DNA from: Chloroflexota bacterium
Lineage (GTDB): Bacteria > Chloroflexota > Anaerolineae > Promineifilales > Promineifilaceae
DNA: 64,000 nt
NCBI GenBank assembly: GCA_022616275.1
Contig: JAKEFB010000114.1
Coordinates: 23,449 to 87,448, forward strand
Direction of reading: 5' to 3'
The notes under the pieces are model-generated. The model was not told where the DNA came from. It did no database searches and was given only the letters and a program-made list of their open reading frames with translations. This document shows positions 6,110 to 13,803 of this stretch, piece by piece. Every line of letters begins with the position of its first letter. The stretch's first letter is position 1. Made by a program: the position numbers and the translations under genes.

Positions 6110-9003
6110 TGTCCGTGACTATACCATCTCCACATCCTCACACAACCACACAACCACCTAACCATACAGCTACACCCTTCCTCGACCTGGCCCCCAGGCT
6201 GAACCGCCCCCTCCGCTTGTGGTGGCCGACCGATTACTTGCGACTGCTCGTCTGGGTCTTCTATTTTCTTCAGGCGCTACGTTGGTATGAAGTCACTTTT
6301 AGTACAAAGGCGGAAAAACGAGAGGATAATCGCTCCATGTCCGGTCGCTGGCGACGGTTTCTGGCCTTCCTGCGTATCCCGACGGCTGAACGCAACCTCT
6401 TTTTCCAGGGCCAGGTACTAATGATTGCCGCACCTGTCTCGCTAGCCTTCTTACTGCAGCTAATCAATGTCGAGGTAAGCTGGGTTGGCTTAGCATTTGG
6501 GGTGGCGTTCGGCGTGACAGTTAGTGTGGCGAGCGGCGCAGGGGGCGACGTGGCGTTCGGTGTAGCGTTCGGCGTGGTGTTCGGGGTGGCGTTCGGGGTG
6601 CTGTTAGGCGTGGTGTTCGGCATAGGGGCCGGTGTGGTGTTCGGCGTGGAGGGAGGCGTGATGCGCGGCGTAGTGATCGGCATGGCGGTTGGCGTGGTAT
6701 TCAGCGTGGGGGGAGGCGTGATGCGCGGCGTGGCAGTCGGTGTGGCGAGCAGCGTAGTGAGCGGTATATTGGCCAGTGTGGCGGGTGGCATAGGGGTAGG
6801 CGCGGCGGTCGTCGCGGGGAGAGGCATAGCGGACGGCGCGGGTGGAGGTGTAGCGGATGGCATGACGGCAGGCGTGGCGAGTGGCGTAGCGAGCGCTATA
6901 GCACTAGCAGTTACCTCGCTCCGTCTGCCGGAGTACCTACTGGCCCTTGTTGTTGGTAGGCGCAGCCAACGTGGTCAAGAGGCTGCCCTGGGCTGGCTAG
7001 GCCGGGCCACCTGGCTGCCATTACCTGGGCTGCGCCGGCAGTTGCTTGCTTGGCTGCGGCAGGATGCGGCCGGCGGTGTGGCTACCTTAAATGAAATCCT
7101 AACTTACACCTACCAATTTATCCCTACTGTCCAGGCAACCAACGACTGGCTGGCCGGGGTGTTGCCAGATGATCTTTTGTTGGCCACCAACCGGCTGGCC
7201 GAGAAGCCGTGTGATTGGTATTTAATCCGTTTCTGCTCGGCTTCATTGGGCCAGGCCATGTGGCAGGAGGCCGTTGATGGATTAATATTCATACCCAGCC
7301 AGCTCCGCCGCCGCTGGCAGGCCCGCTTTGACAGCAACACGCGCCTGGACACGCCGGCCCGGGCAGCCTGCGCCGGATATTGGTATCTCAACCGTTTTGA
7401 ACCTGACCAAGCCAGTCGGGCCTTTGAGTACGTATGTCACCTGCCTTATGGCGAGGTGCTTTACCGTTCAGCACTGGCTCTGGAGGCGGCCCGCCAAACC
7501 AAAAATCTAACAGATATTGCTGGGTGGGCAGGAGAAACGGCCTGGCTGGTCAGTCTGACCGAAGAGCCGCTGCGCCCCCAGGCGGTGGCTACATTGCGCC
7601 GGCTGCGGGTGGCGGCGATGGAGGCGGCTGTGGCTATAGAAAGCGTCTCCAAGCTCAACCGCAGCACCGCCCTCGGCCGGGCCGGGGCAGCGTTGACGGA
7701 ATTGATCCAGGACGTAGCCGAAACCTGCCCTTACCCGGAATGGCCGATCGTCAAGGAGATTGCCGAAAAGTGGCGGGATGTCCTTTCCCTGGCGGCCGGG
7801 GAGATCGGGCAGCAGGCCATCACCCGGCCGGTCCACAACCCGTTTGTGGCCGGGACGCCGGTCCAGGGCAGCCTGTTTGTCGGCCGGGAGGAGATTTTCC
7901 GGCGGCTGGAGGAGCTATGGGGCAGCGACCCGGCGCGGGTGACGCCCTCGGTCGTCCTCTTCGGCCACCGGCGGATGGGCAAGACGTCCATCCTGCAAAA
8001 CCTGGGGATGCGCTTCGGGGTGGAGACGGCCGTGGCCTCCTTCACTATGCAGCGGGCCGGCCGGCTGGCCGGCACCGGCCAGTTGTTGGGCTACCTGGCC
8101 CTGGCCATTTACGACGCCTTGCGGGAAAAGGGGGTCAAGGGCTTAAGGGAGCCGGACCCGGCCGGCTACGACCAGGAGTGGTACAGCGCCTTCAACCGCT
8201 TCTTGCGGGCGGCCCGGCCGGCGGTTGGCGGCCGGCGGGTAATTTTGACGGTGGACGAGTTTGAACTGATCGAGCGGGAAATCGAGGAAGGGCGGGTCGA
8301 GGTTGAGCTGCTGGAGTTTCTGCGGGGGGCCATTCACAGCGAGCCGTGGCTGGTCCTGGCCCTGGCCGGGCTGCACACGCTGGAGGAGATGACGGCCGAT
8401 TACTGGAACCCGCTCTTTGCCAGCGTTACCCCGGTACACGTCAGCTTCCTCAGCCGGGGGGCGACGGCCCAACTGCTGGCCAACCCCAGCGACGACTTCC
8501 CGCTGGACTTTAGCATGGAGACGATAGACCGGGTCTACGGCTTGGTGCGCGGCCAGCCGTACCTGACCCAGCTCATCGGCCACACCCTGGTGCGGGAGTA
8601 CAACCGCTTTGTCTTTGAGGAGGGCCGGCCGCGCGACCCGCGCTTTACGGCCGAAGACGTGGACGCGGTGGTGGCCTCGCCGGAATTTTACGAGCAGGGC
8701 AGCTATTACTTTAGCGGCGTCTGGGCCCAGGCCGGGCAGGGTGGCCCGGCCGGGCAACCGGCGCTGCTGCGGGCGCTGGCGACGGTGGATGAACCGGCGG
8801 CCGGGGAGGAACTGGCCGTTCGGATCGGGCTGGGGGAGGTGGGCGGCCGGGCGGCGTTGGAGACGCTGCGCCAGCACGACGTGATTTTGCCGGCGGCCAA
8901 TGGGCTGGTGGATTTTGCCGTGCCGCTGATGCGGCGCTGGATCCGGGAAAGGAAACCTCCCGGAGGTCCAGGCAATGAATACCGCCAACCTTCAGAAGGC
9001 TAA
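6109..9003 (+). CDS. Membrane-anchored STAND-type ATPase with Gly-Val-rich repeat domain
   Basis: The 964-residue protein has three parts. An N-terminal amphipathic segment is rich in Trp and Tyr (LWWPTDYLRLLVWVFYFLQ). Residues ~127-269 are a low-complexity hydrophobic repeat of GVAFGV/GGVMRGV units, expected to cross the membrane several times. A ~300-residue helical region follows, then an archaeal-ATPase/STAND module with Walker A GHRRMGKTS (~622) and Walker B ILTVDEFE (~713). The last ~130 residues resemble a winged-helix tail. Residues 7-23 (SPHPHTTTQPPNHTATP) come from an intergenic-style CACAACCACA repeat, so translation may really begin later. The start overlaps the DUF433 stop. It is probably a membrane-tethered signal-responsive NTPase. 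Function is unknown; defence or stress signalling is inference. Confidence 0.72.
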   Translation: MSVTIPSPHPHTTTQPPNHTATPFLDLAPRLNRPLRLWWPTDYLRLLVWVFYFLQALRWYEVTFSTKAEKREDNRSMSGRWRRFLAFLRIPTAERNLFFQGQVLMIAAPVSLAFLLQLINVEVSWVGLAFGVAFGVTVSVASGAGGDVAFGVAFGVVFGVAFGVLLGVVFGIGAGVVFGVEGGVMRGVVIGMAVGVVFSVGGGVMRGVAVGVASSVVSGILASVAGGIGVGAAVVAGRGIADGAGGGVADGMTAGVASGVASAIALAVTSLRLPEYLLALVVGRRSQRGQEAALGWLGRATWLPLPGLRRQLLAWLRQDAAGGVATLNEILTYTYQFIPTVQATNDWLAGVLPDDLLLATNRLAEKPCDWYLIRFCSASLGQAMWQEAVDGLIFIPSQLRRRWQARFDSNTRLDTPARAACAGYWYLNRFEPDQASRAFEYVCHLPYGEVLYRSALALEAARQTKNLTDIAGWAGETAWLVSLTEEPLRPQAVATLRRLRVAAMEAAVAIESVSKLNRSTALGRAGAALTELIQDVAETCPYPEWPIVKEIAEKWRDVLSLAAGEIGQQAITRPVHNPFVAGTPVQGSLFVGREEIFRRLEELWGSDPARVTPSVVLFGHRRMGKTSILQNLGMRFGVETAVASFTMQRAGRLAGTGQLLGYLALAIYDALREKGVKGLREPDPAGYDQEWYSAFNRFLRAARPAVGGRRVILTVDEFELIEREIEEGRVEVELLEFLRGAIHSEPWLVLALAGLHTLEEMTADYWNPLFASVTPVHVSFLSRGATAQLLANPSDDFPLDFSMETIDRVYGLVRGQPYLTQLIGHTLVREYNRFVFEEGRPRDPRFTAEDVDAVVASPEFYEQGSYYFSGVWAQAGQGGPAGQPALLRALATVDEPAAGEELAVRIGLGEVGGRAALETLRQHDVILPAANGLVDFAVPLMRRWIRERKPPGGPGNEYRQPSEG
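6487..6915 (+). repeat. Coding hexamer-based repeat (GV/GA-rich membrane domain)
   Basis: About 430 bp of degenerate GGCGTG/TTCGGC hexamers encoding ~143 residues of G-V-x-F-G-V type. The reading frame is maintained and units vary, so this is a real protein domain rather than neutral satellite DNA. Such arrays are prone to slippage. Confidence 0.8.
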
Positions 9004-9086
9004 GTCCGCAGGGATTCTTCGCTCCGAAGACTCCGCTCAGAATGACAAATGGGGCGTTTCAATTAACCTACAAAACCGGGCTGGGG

Positions 9087-9110
9087 CCGGGTCAAGCCGG
9101 GTTGACCCGG
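9087..9110 (+). terminator. Hairpin between the convergent STAND ATPase and Uma2 genes
   Basis: CCGGGTCAA (9087-9095) pairs perfectly with TTGACCCGG (9102-9110) and is followed by CGTCTTTTAC. It sits in the 160-bp convergent spacer. The same spacer holds a GGATTCTTCGCTCCG...CAGAATGACA-type dispersed word (9012-9047). It could terminate either strand. Confidence 0.45.
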
Positions 9111-9164
9111 CGTCTTTTACTAGCCTGGCGGCTTCAGCCCCAGGCGGCCAGGCGCGGGAAAGTT

Positions 9165-9770
9165 TTACACCGGGGCGAAGAGGCCAGCTACCGAGAGCGC
9201 CAGGCCGGGGAAGGTGGGGGAGGTGAGGGTGTCGGCCGGGCCAAACTGGCCGTGTAGGATGTATTCCTGACCACCCTCGGGCAGGTAATGAACGGTTGCT
9301 GCGTGTGTCTTGGGGTTGGCCAGCCAGTATTCGCGCACGCCAGTTCGTTCATAAGCGACAAATTTTACGAGGTAATCCAGCCGTAACGTTTCAGCGGCCT
9401 GCACTTCGACAATAAGGTCCGGCACACCTTCAAAGCTAGCGTCGCCCGGCCGGGGCTGCCGGGCGGAGGCAATAAAGAGTAGGTCCGGCTGGACCGGCCG
9501 GGCAATGCCTGGCAGGTGGACCTCAAAAGGAGCTGTCAGGACTATGCCCATTTGACTATCACTGACAAATCGGTCTAGTTGGCTGGCCAGCTTCACGCTT
9601 GTAAACTGGTGCTCGTAGGAAGGTGGATTAGTCACGTAGAGCACGCCTTCGATGATCTCGTAGCGCCGGCCGTCGTCGGGCAGGCGGAGGTAATCCTCGT
9701 AGGTCCATTTGCCCTGAGCCGGCCAGGGATGCTGGGCATCAGCAGGTGGAAGCTCTAGCAGAGTACTCAT
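9165..9770 (-). CDS. Uma2 family protein (PD-(D/E)XK nuclease fold)
   Basis: ATG 9770 has GGAG eight bases upstream, giving 201 residues. An in-frame ATG at 9776 is possible. The sequence has Uma2/DUF820 hallmarks: TYEDYLRLPDDGRRYEIIEGVLY near the N terminus, RPVQPDLLFIA, and the core D...E-V (GVPDLIVEVQAAET) followed by K in LDYLVKFVAYERTGVREYWL. These are the acidic and lysine residues of a restriction-endonuclease-like fold. Uma2 proteins are very numerous in Chloroflexota and cyanobacteria and their cellular role is unsettled. It is convergent with the STAND ATPase, so it is not obviously part of that operon. Confidence 0.88.
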   Translation of the reverse strand: MSTLLELPPADAQHPWPAQGKWTYEDYLRLPDDGRRYEIIEGVLYVTNPPSYEHQFTSVKLASQLDRFVSDSQMGIVLTAPFEVHLPGIARPVQPDLLFIASARQPRPGDASFEGVPDLIVEVQAAETLRLDYLVKFVAYERTGVREYWLANPKTHAATVHYLPEGGQEYILHGQFGPADTLTSPTFPGLALSVAGLFAPV

Positions 9771-9812
9771 AGCCATCTCTCCATTATTGTAAAGGCCAGT
9801 CAGGTCGGTAGC

Positions 9813-9847
9813 AAAATCCAAAATCTAAAATCTAAAATCCAAAATCC
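9813..9847. repeat. Tandem AAAATCC/AAAATCT heptad repeat
   Basis: Five consecutive 7-bp units between the divergent Uma2 and epimerase genes. The reverse complement of the same words appears at 48013-48047, next to livG. Confidence 0.75.
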
Positions 9848-9854
9848 CCTCTAC

Positions 9855-9882
9855 TCGACCGGCGACCGTGATCCGGTACAAT
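9855..9882 (+). promoter_or_regulatory. Promoter placing the epimerase transcript start at its ATG
   Basis: TCGACC (9855-9860), a 16-bp spacer and TACAAT (9877-9882). Only six bases separate the -10 from ATG 9889, and no Shine-Dalgarno is present, so the mRNA is probably leaderless. Confidence 0.5.
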
Positions 9883-9888
9883 GGGCAC

Positions 9889-10875
9889 ATGGAAGTGCTG
9901 GCAAACAAGAAGGTTCTGGTAACGGGGGCGACGGGTTTTATTGGCGGCCGGCTGGCGGAGCGGCTGGCCAGGGAGGCGGGAGCGGTAGTAACCGGCGTGG
10001 GGCGCAACCTGGAGCGGGCGGCGCGGCTGGCGGAGGCAGGCGTGGCGCTGCGGCCGGTGGACCTGCGCGACGAGGCGGCGGTGCAGGCAGCGCTGGCCGG
10101 GCAGGAGGTCGTCTTTCACCTGGCGGCGGCGATGGGGCGCAGTAGCCCGGAGACGGCCGAGCAGGTCAACGTGACTGCCACCGAAAAGCTGGTCCGCCTG
10201 GCGGCCGAGATGGGGGTGGGCCGCTTCGTCCACGCCAGTTCCATTGCCGCCTTTGGCCCGCCGGACCAGCCGGTGATGGCCGAGGAGCACCCGGTTAACA
10301 CCGAACAGGCCGCGCCCTACGGCCGGACGAAGGCGTTGGGCGAGGCGCGGGCGCGGGCGGCGGCGGCCGACTGCGGGCTGGCGCTGGCCGTGGGCCGGCC
10401 GGGGATGGTCTACGGGCCGGGCAGCCGGACGTGGTCGCTGCGGCTGCTGCAGTTGGTCCAGCGACGGGTGCCGGTCTTGCTGGCCGGCGGCCGGGGGCAC
10501 GCTCACCCGATCTACGTGGACAACCTGGTGGACGGCCTGATCCTGGCCGCCACCCGGCCGGAGGCGGCCGGGCAGGCGTTTAACTTTGTGGACCAACCGC
10601 TGCCCTGGCGGGAGTTTTTTGGCTACTACGGGGCGATGTGCCGCCGCCGGCCGCTGGCCATGCCCCTGGGGCTGGCCCGGGTGGCGCTGACGGTTTTCCG
10701 CTGGATGACCGGCCGGTCAGAGTCTACCGAGTCGCTGCTGCGCTATTACACCAATACGGCGGTTTATTCGACGGCGCGGGCCGAGCAGTTGTTGGACTGG
10801 CGGCCGGCCGTCAGCCTGGAAGAGGGCATGCGCCGGACAGAAGCCTGGCTACGCCAGGCCGGGTATCTGAAATAG
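9889..10875 (+). CDS. NAD(P)-dependent epimerase/dehydratase, extended SDR
   Basis: From ATG 9889 the protein is 328 residues. It opens with a Rossmann strand and the nucleotide motif GATGFIG. The catalytic YxxxK is in APYGRTKALGE, with the partner Ser in VHASSIAAFG. The VDNLVDGLILA segment is typical of extended SDRs of the 3-beta-hydroxysteroid dehydrogenase/NAD-epimerase group. These act on nucleotide sugars, sterol-like or 3-hydroxyacyl substrates, so the substrate is open. A predicted leaderless promoter lies immediately upstream. A methyltransferase and a Gfo/Idh/MocA oxidoreductase follow on the same strand with short gaps, suggesting a small-molecule modification operon. Confidence 0.85.
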   Translation: MEVLANKKVLVTGATGFIGGRLAERLAREAGAVVTGVGRNLERAARLAEAGVALRPVDLRDEAAVQAALAGQEVVFHLAAAMGRSSPETAEQVNVTATEKLVRLAAEMGVGRFVHASSIAAFGPPDQPVMAEEHPVNTEQAAPYGRTKALGEARARAAAADCGLALAVGRPGMVYGPGSRTWSLRLLQLVQRRVPVLLAGGRGHAHPIYVDNLVDGLILAATRPEAAGQAFNFVDQPLPWREFFGYYGAMCRRRPLAMPLGLARVALTVFRWMTGRSESTESLLRYYTNTAVYSTARAEQLLDWRPAVSLEEGMRRTEAWLRQAGYLK

Positions 10876-10927
10876 CCGGGATCGAGGATGGGCCTTGCCC
10901 ATCCCTGGGATTAGAGGATTCATCAAA

Positions 10928-11701
10928 ATGGATCCATTGGAAATCGTCCTCATCGTTCTGTCGGGTGTGGTTTTAGCTGGCGGATTGCTCTACTGGCTGC
11001 TCGTAACGACAGAGGGAGTCTATCTAGGACGGCGGGTGGTGGTGTGGTTGTATGATATGACGGCCCACAAGTACGATGCCATCAAGGAGTTTGACCTGGA
11101 GAATGAGCGTTTTACGGTGGGCCGGCCGCTGCTGCGGGCGCTGGCCGGGCGGCCGGAACCTTTGGTCCTGGACGTAGCCACAGGGACCGGCCGGGCGCCG
11201 TTGATCCTGGCCCAAGAGCCGTGGTTTAGCGGTTTCGTCGTCGGGCTGGACGCTTCCGGCCGGATGCTGGCCCAGGCGGCGGCCAAACTGGCTCCCTACT
11301 GCCGGCGGGTGGCGCTGGTGCAGCAAACGGCCGAGTGCCTGCCCTTCCCGGCCGGGACGTTTGACGCCGTCACCTGCCTGGAGGCGCTGGAGTTTTTCCC
11401 CTCCGACAGTGCCGCCTTGCGAGAGATGGTCCGGGTGCTGCGGCCGGGCGGCTTTCTGATGACCAGCCGGCGCAAGGGCTGGGAAGGTTGGGCTTTTGTC
11501 GGCCGATACCGGCCGGCGGCCGATTTTGAGGAACTGCTGCGTAGCCTGGGGCTGGTCAAGGTCCAATCTCACCTGTGGGAGCTGAATTATGACATGGTAA
11601 TGGCCAGGAGGGGGGACAAGGAGACAAGGGGACAGGACGAAGTTCACCCTCTCACCTTGTCACCTCCTCACCCCCTCATGAACAAAGGAGGTAAACAATG
11701 A
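10928..11701 (+). CDS. Class I SAM-dependent methyltransferase with N-terminal membrane anchor
   Basis: ATG 10928 follows GAGGA. Residues ~5-28 (LEIVLIVLSGVVLAGGLLYWLLV) form one transmembrane helix. The rest is a class I methyltransferase: motif I VLDVATGTG, an acidic GLDASGRML after strand 2, and FDAVTCLEALEFF in the post-I region. It resembles UbiE/Methyltransf_11 enzymes acting on lipids or quinones, consistent with the anchor; the substrate is unknown. The last ~25 residues are encoded by a word repeat (GACAAGGAGACAAGGGGACA followed by TCACC units), so the native C terminus may have been extended by repeat insertion. The stop overlaps the next ATG in ATGA. Confidence 0.82.
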   Translation: MDPLEIVLIVLSGVVLAGGLLYWLLVTTEGVYLGRRVVVWLYDMTAHKYDAIKEFDLENERFTVGRPLLRALAGRPEPLVLDVATGTGRAPLILAQEPWFSGFVVGLDASGRMLAQAAAKLAPYCRRVALVQQTAECLPFPAGTFDAVTCLEALEFFPSDSAALREMVRVLRPGGFLMTSRRKGWEGWAFVGRYRPAADFEELLRSLGLVKVQSHLWELNYDMVMARRGDKETRGQDEVHPLTLSPPHPLMNKGGKQ

Positions 11702-12690
11702 GGAACACCGTTCGTTGGGGATTGCTGTCTACGGCCAATATTAACCGGCGGGTCATCCCGGCCATTCGGGCCTCTGACCGGGGCGAGCTGGCGGCGGTGG
11801 CCAGCCGGAGCCAGGCGCGGGCCCAGGCTTACGCCAGCCAGTGGCAGATACCGCAAGCGTTCGGCAGCTACCAATCTATGCTGGACTCGGACGCCGTGGA
11901 CGCTGTGTACATCAGCCTGCCCAACCACCTGCACGCCGAGTGGTCCATCCGCGCCCTGCGGGCCGGCAAGCACGTGCTGTGCGAAAAGCCGCTGACCATT
12001 AGCCTGGAGGAGATGGACCGGATGGTCCGGGCGGCCGAAGAAACGAAACTGGCCCTGGCCGAAGCCTTTATGTACCGCCACCATCCCCAGACCAGGATAG
12101 TTGGCGAGTGGGTGGGCAGCGGCCGGCTGGGGCAGATTACGCTGGTACGAAGCGTCTTTAACTTCTCCATTCACGACCGGAGCAACGTCCGCCTGGTGCC
12201 GGAGTGGGGCGGCGGCTCGTTGTGGGACGTGGGCGTCTACCCGCTTAGTCTGGCCCAGTTTATCATGGGCGAGCCGCCGGAATGGGTGGTAGGCGACCAA
12301 TGGCTGGGCAGCAGCGGCGTGGACGAGGTGTTCAGCGGCCAATTGCACTACAGTGGCGGCCGGGTAGCCCAGATTACCTCGTCGTTCTACACTCCCTTTT
12401 ACACCTACGCCGAGATTCTGGGAGCGGCCGGCCGGCTGGCGCTGAACCGCCCCTTCGTCGGCATGGACCAGGAACGGAAATTGATCTTTTATCCGGCTAA
12501 CGGTGAACCAGCGGAGATCCTGGTGCCGGACAAGGAGCTGTACCTGGGCGAAATTGAAGACATGCACGCCGCTATCCTCGATGGCCAGCCGACCTACCTG
12601 ACCCTGGCCGAGAGCCGCAACCACGTCCGCACCGCCCTGGCCCTCTACGAGTCGGCCGAACAGCGCCAGCTCGTTCACCTGGAAGGTTAG
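11698..12690 (+). CDS. Gfo/Idh/MocA family oxidoreductase
   Basis: The start ATG overlaps the methyltransferase stop and has a near-perfect AAAGGAGGT ribosome site. The 330-residue product has an N-terminal NAD(P)-binding fold (VRWGLLSTANINRRVIPAI) and the diagnostic EKPL (HVLCEKPLTISLEEM), followed by EAFMYRHHPQT near the substrate site. A GFO_IDH_MocA C-terminal sheet carries GGSLWDVGVYPLSLAQF. Family members oxidise or reduce sugars, inositols or dihydrodiols. Coupling to a methyltransferase and an extended SDR suggests one pathway on a hydroxylated compound, but the sequence does not reveal it. Confidence 0.88.
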   Translation: MRNTVRWGLLSTANINRRVIPAIRASDRGELAAVASRSQARAQAYASQWQIPQAFGSYQSMLDSDAVDAVYISLPNHLHAEWSIRALRAGKHVLCEKPLTISLEEMDRMVRAAEETKLALAEAFMYRHHPQTRIVGEWVGSGRLGQITLVRSVFNFSIHDRSNVRLVPEWGGGSLWDVGVYPLSLAQFIMGEPPEWVVGDQWLGSSGVDEVFSGQLHYSGGRVAQITSSFYTPFYTYAEILGAAGRLALNRPFVGMDQERKLIFYPANGEPAEILVPDKELYLGEIEDMHAAILDGQPTYLTLAESRNHVRTALALYESAEQRQLVHLEG

Positions 12691-12705
12691 GCGAAGACTT
12701 TTAAA

Positions 12706-13010
12706 CGCGAATCACACGAATAGGACGAATGGCGCGAATTTTTAAGGAATAATTATTTGCGTCATTCGCCTGGAAGGTCGTCCACGTCCACAAATCCCCC
12801 TCCTGGCTTGCGCCCTACCAGGGTCAAAGTTAATCGCGAATCACACAAATGGACGAATGGCGCGAATTTTTGTGACTACTTAGGCTCTCTAGCTGTGGCC
12901 GGTCTCAGACCGCGCCACCCCAGGCTCGGTCTGAGACCGGCCTGAGCAGTTACGAATTTTTTAAGAAAAATTATTGGCGCCATTCGCTTATTCGCGCCAT
13001 TCGCGATTGC
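12706..13010. repeat. Intergenic block of CGCGAATCACACGAAT-type repeats
   Basis: Two direct copies (12706-12743 and 12835-12871) share CGCGAATCACAC, ACGAATGGCG and CGAATTTTT words. Inverted relatives (GCGCCATTCG, TTCGCGCCATTCGCGA) occupy 12975-13008. Between them is the 81-bp element listed separately. No gene is visible in this ~390-bp spacer, though the promoter of the next gene is at its right end. Confidence 0.75.
12873..12953 (+). repeat. 81-bp structured dispersed repeat, copy 1
   Basis: Runs from GACTACTTAGGCTC to GAGCAGTTAC. It contains a perfect 16-bp inverted repeat, GGCCGGTCTCAGACCG (12897-12912) with CGGTCTGAGACCGGCC (12927-12942). A near-identical copy in the opposite orientation lies at 48051-48131. 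Size, terminal conservation and internal hairpin fit a small non-autonomous (MITE- or REP-like) element. Confidence 0.8.
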
Positions 13011-13019
13011 ACCAGGGCC

Positions 13020-13047
13020 TTGCCAAATTCCCTATCCTGCTTACAAT
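13020..13047 (+). promoter_or_regulatory. Promoter for the zinc-ribbon membrane protein gene
   Basis: TTGCCA (13020-13025), a 16-bp spacer and TACAAT (13042-13047), about 37 bp before the ATG. Confidence 0.5.
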
Positions 13048-13084
13048 GTTAGGTATTAGCGGCCGGTATCTGGAAGGATGAGAA

Positions 13085-13726
13085 ATGTCCCAAAGTTTTA
13101 AGTGCCCCTCTTGTAACGCTCCCCTGGATTATGAAGGCGTGGGCGACCCCGTCATTCGCTGCGCTTACTGCAACAGCGCCATCCTCGTACCCGAGGACCT
13201 GCGGGCCAGGCCCCAGCAACCGGCGCAGCCAATGGGCTGGTCGGCCGCTCCCTTAAAGCCCGCCGGGTTTGGCCCGGCCTTCGGCTACGATGCGAGCCAA
13301 CTGGGTGGCCTGGTGGCCCAACTCAAGGCAATCAAGGACTTGATTCACAACGGCCAGAAGAGCGAGGCGGCCCGGATCTACCAGCAGGCCTTTGGCGTCA
13401 GCGCCAGCGAAGCCGAGATGGTCGTCAACCTGATCGCTTCGGGCCAGGGCGTGGCGCTCAGCAGCTTCTCCTTCGGTTCCTCTCTGCCGATGGTTACCAG
13501 CCAGCAGTTCCCCGGCTGGTCGGTTGGCATGTCGGCCGGGACGCCGGGTGGAACGCAGGAGGCTGTGGCCAGGGCCCAGGCGATCATGCAGCGGAGCATT
13601 GAAGCCCAGCAAAAAGATCAGCGGGCCACGAGCGCAGCAGCCATTGGTCTGATGCTCTTTATCGGCGTCTCCATCCTGCTCTTGCTCGGCGTCATCTTTG
13701 GCGCCATGTTCTTTTTTGCTTTTTGA
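13085..13726 (+). CDS. Zinc-ribbon membrane protein with L7/L12-like helix pair
   Basis: 213 residues. The N terminus is a treble-clef/zinc-ribbon with C7, C10, C26 and C29 (CPSC...CAYC). A middle segment, IKDLIHNGQKSEAARIYQQA followed by FGVSASEAEMVVNLI, resembles the C-terminal fold of ribosomal protein L7/L12 as reused in many small membrane proteins. A single C-terminal transmembrane helix (IGLMLFIGVSILLLLGVIFG) ends the protein. It is probably tail-anchored with the ribbon in the cytoplasm. Function is unknown. AAGGA stands just before the ATG. The downstream inverted repeat separates it from convergent pstB. Confidence 0.75.
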   Translation: MSQSFKCPSCNAPLDYEGVGDPVIRCAYCNSAILVPEDLRARPQQPAQPMGWSAAPLKPAGFGPAFGYDASQLGGLVAQLKAIKDLIHNGQKSEAARIYQQAFGVSASEAEMVVNLIASGQGVALSSFSFGSSLPMVTSQQFPGWSVGMSAGTPGGTQEAVARAQAIMQRSIEAQQKDQRATSAAAIGLMLFIGVSILLLLGVIFGAMFFFAF

Positions 13727-13732
13727 GCCCAG

Positions 13733-13798
13733 AGGTGCCACGCACTTGAATATGGCCCCTTAACCGGGGCTACATCTGGGAAAAAGTACCTGGCACCT
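13733..13798. terminator. Inverted repeat between convergent genes (AGGTGCCA...TGGCACCT)
   Basis: Outer arms AGGTGCCACGCACTT (13733-13747) and AAGTACCTGGCACCT (13784-13798) match at 13 of 15 positions. An inner GCCCC/GGGGC pair sits near the centre. The position between two converging stops suggests a bidirectional terminator. The AGGTGCCA-type arms also resemble REP-like elements known in other genomes. Confidence 0.55.
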
Positions 13799-13803
13799 GG
13801 ACA

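Noticed and set aside
6270-6863. Minus-strand frame with TPNATP repeats, looking like a cell-surface mucin
   Set aside because: It is the complement of the GV-rich membrane domain of the STAND protein, has no signal peptide, and starts without a ribosome site.
12757-12945. 62-codon plus-strand frame in the repeat-rich spacer
   Set aside because: It is made of the CGCGAATCACAC repeat and the 81-bp element.
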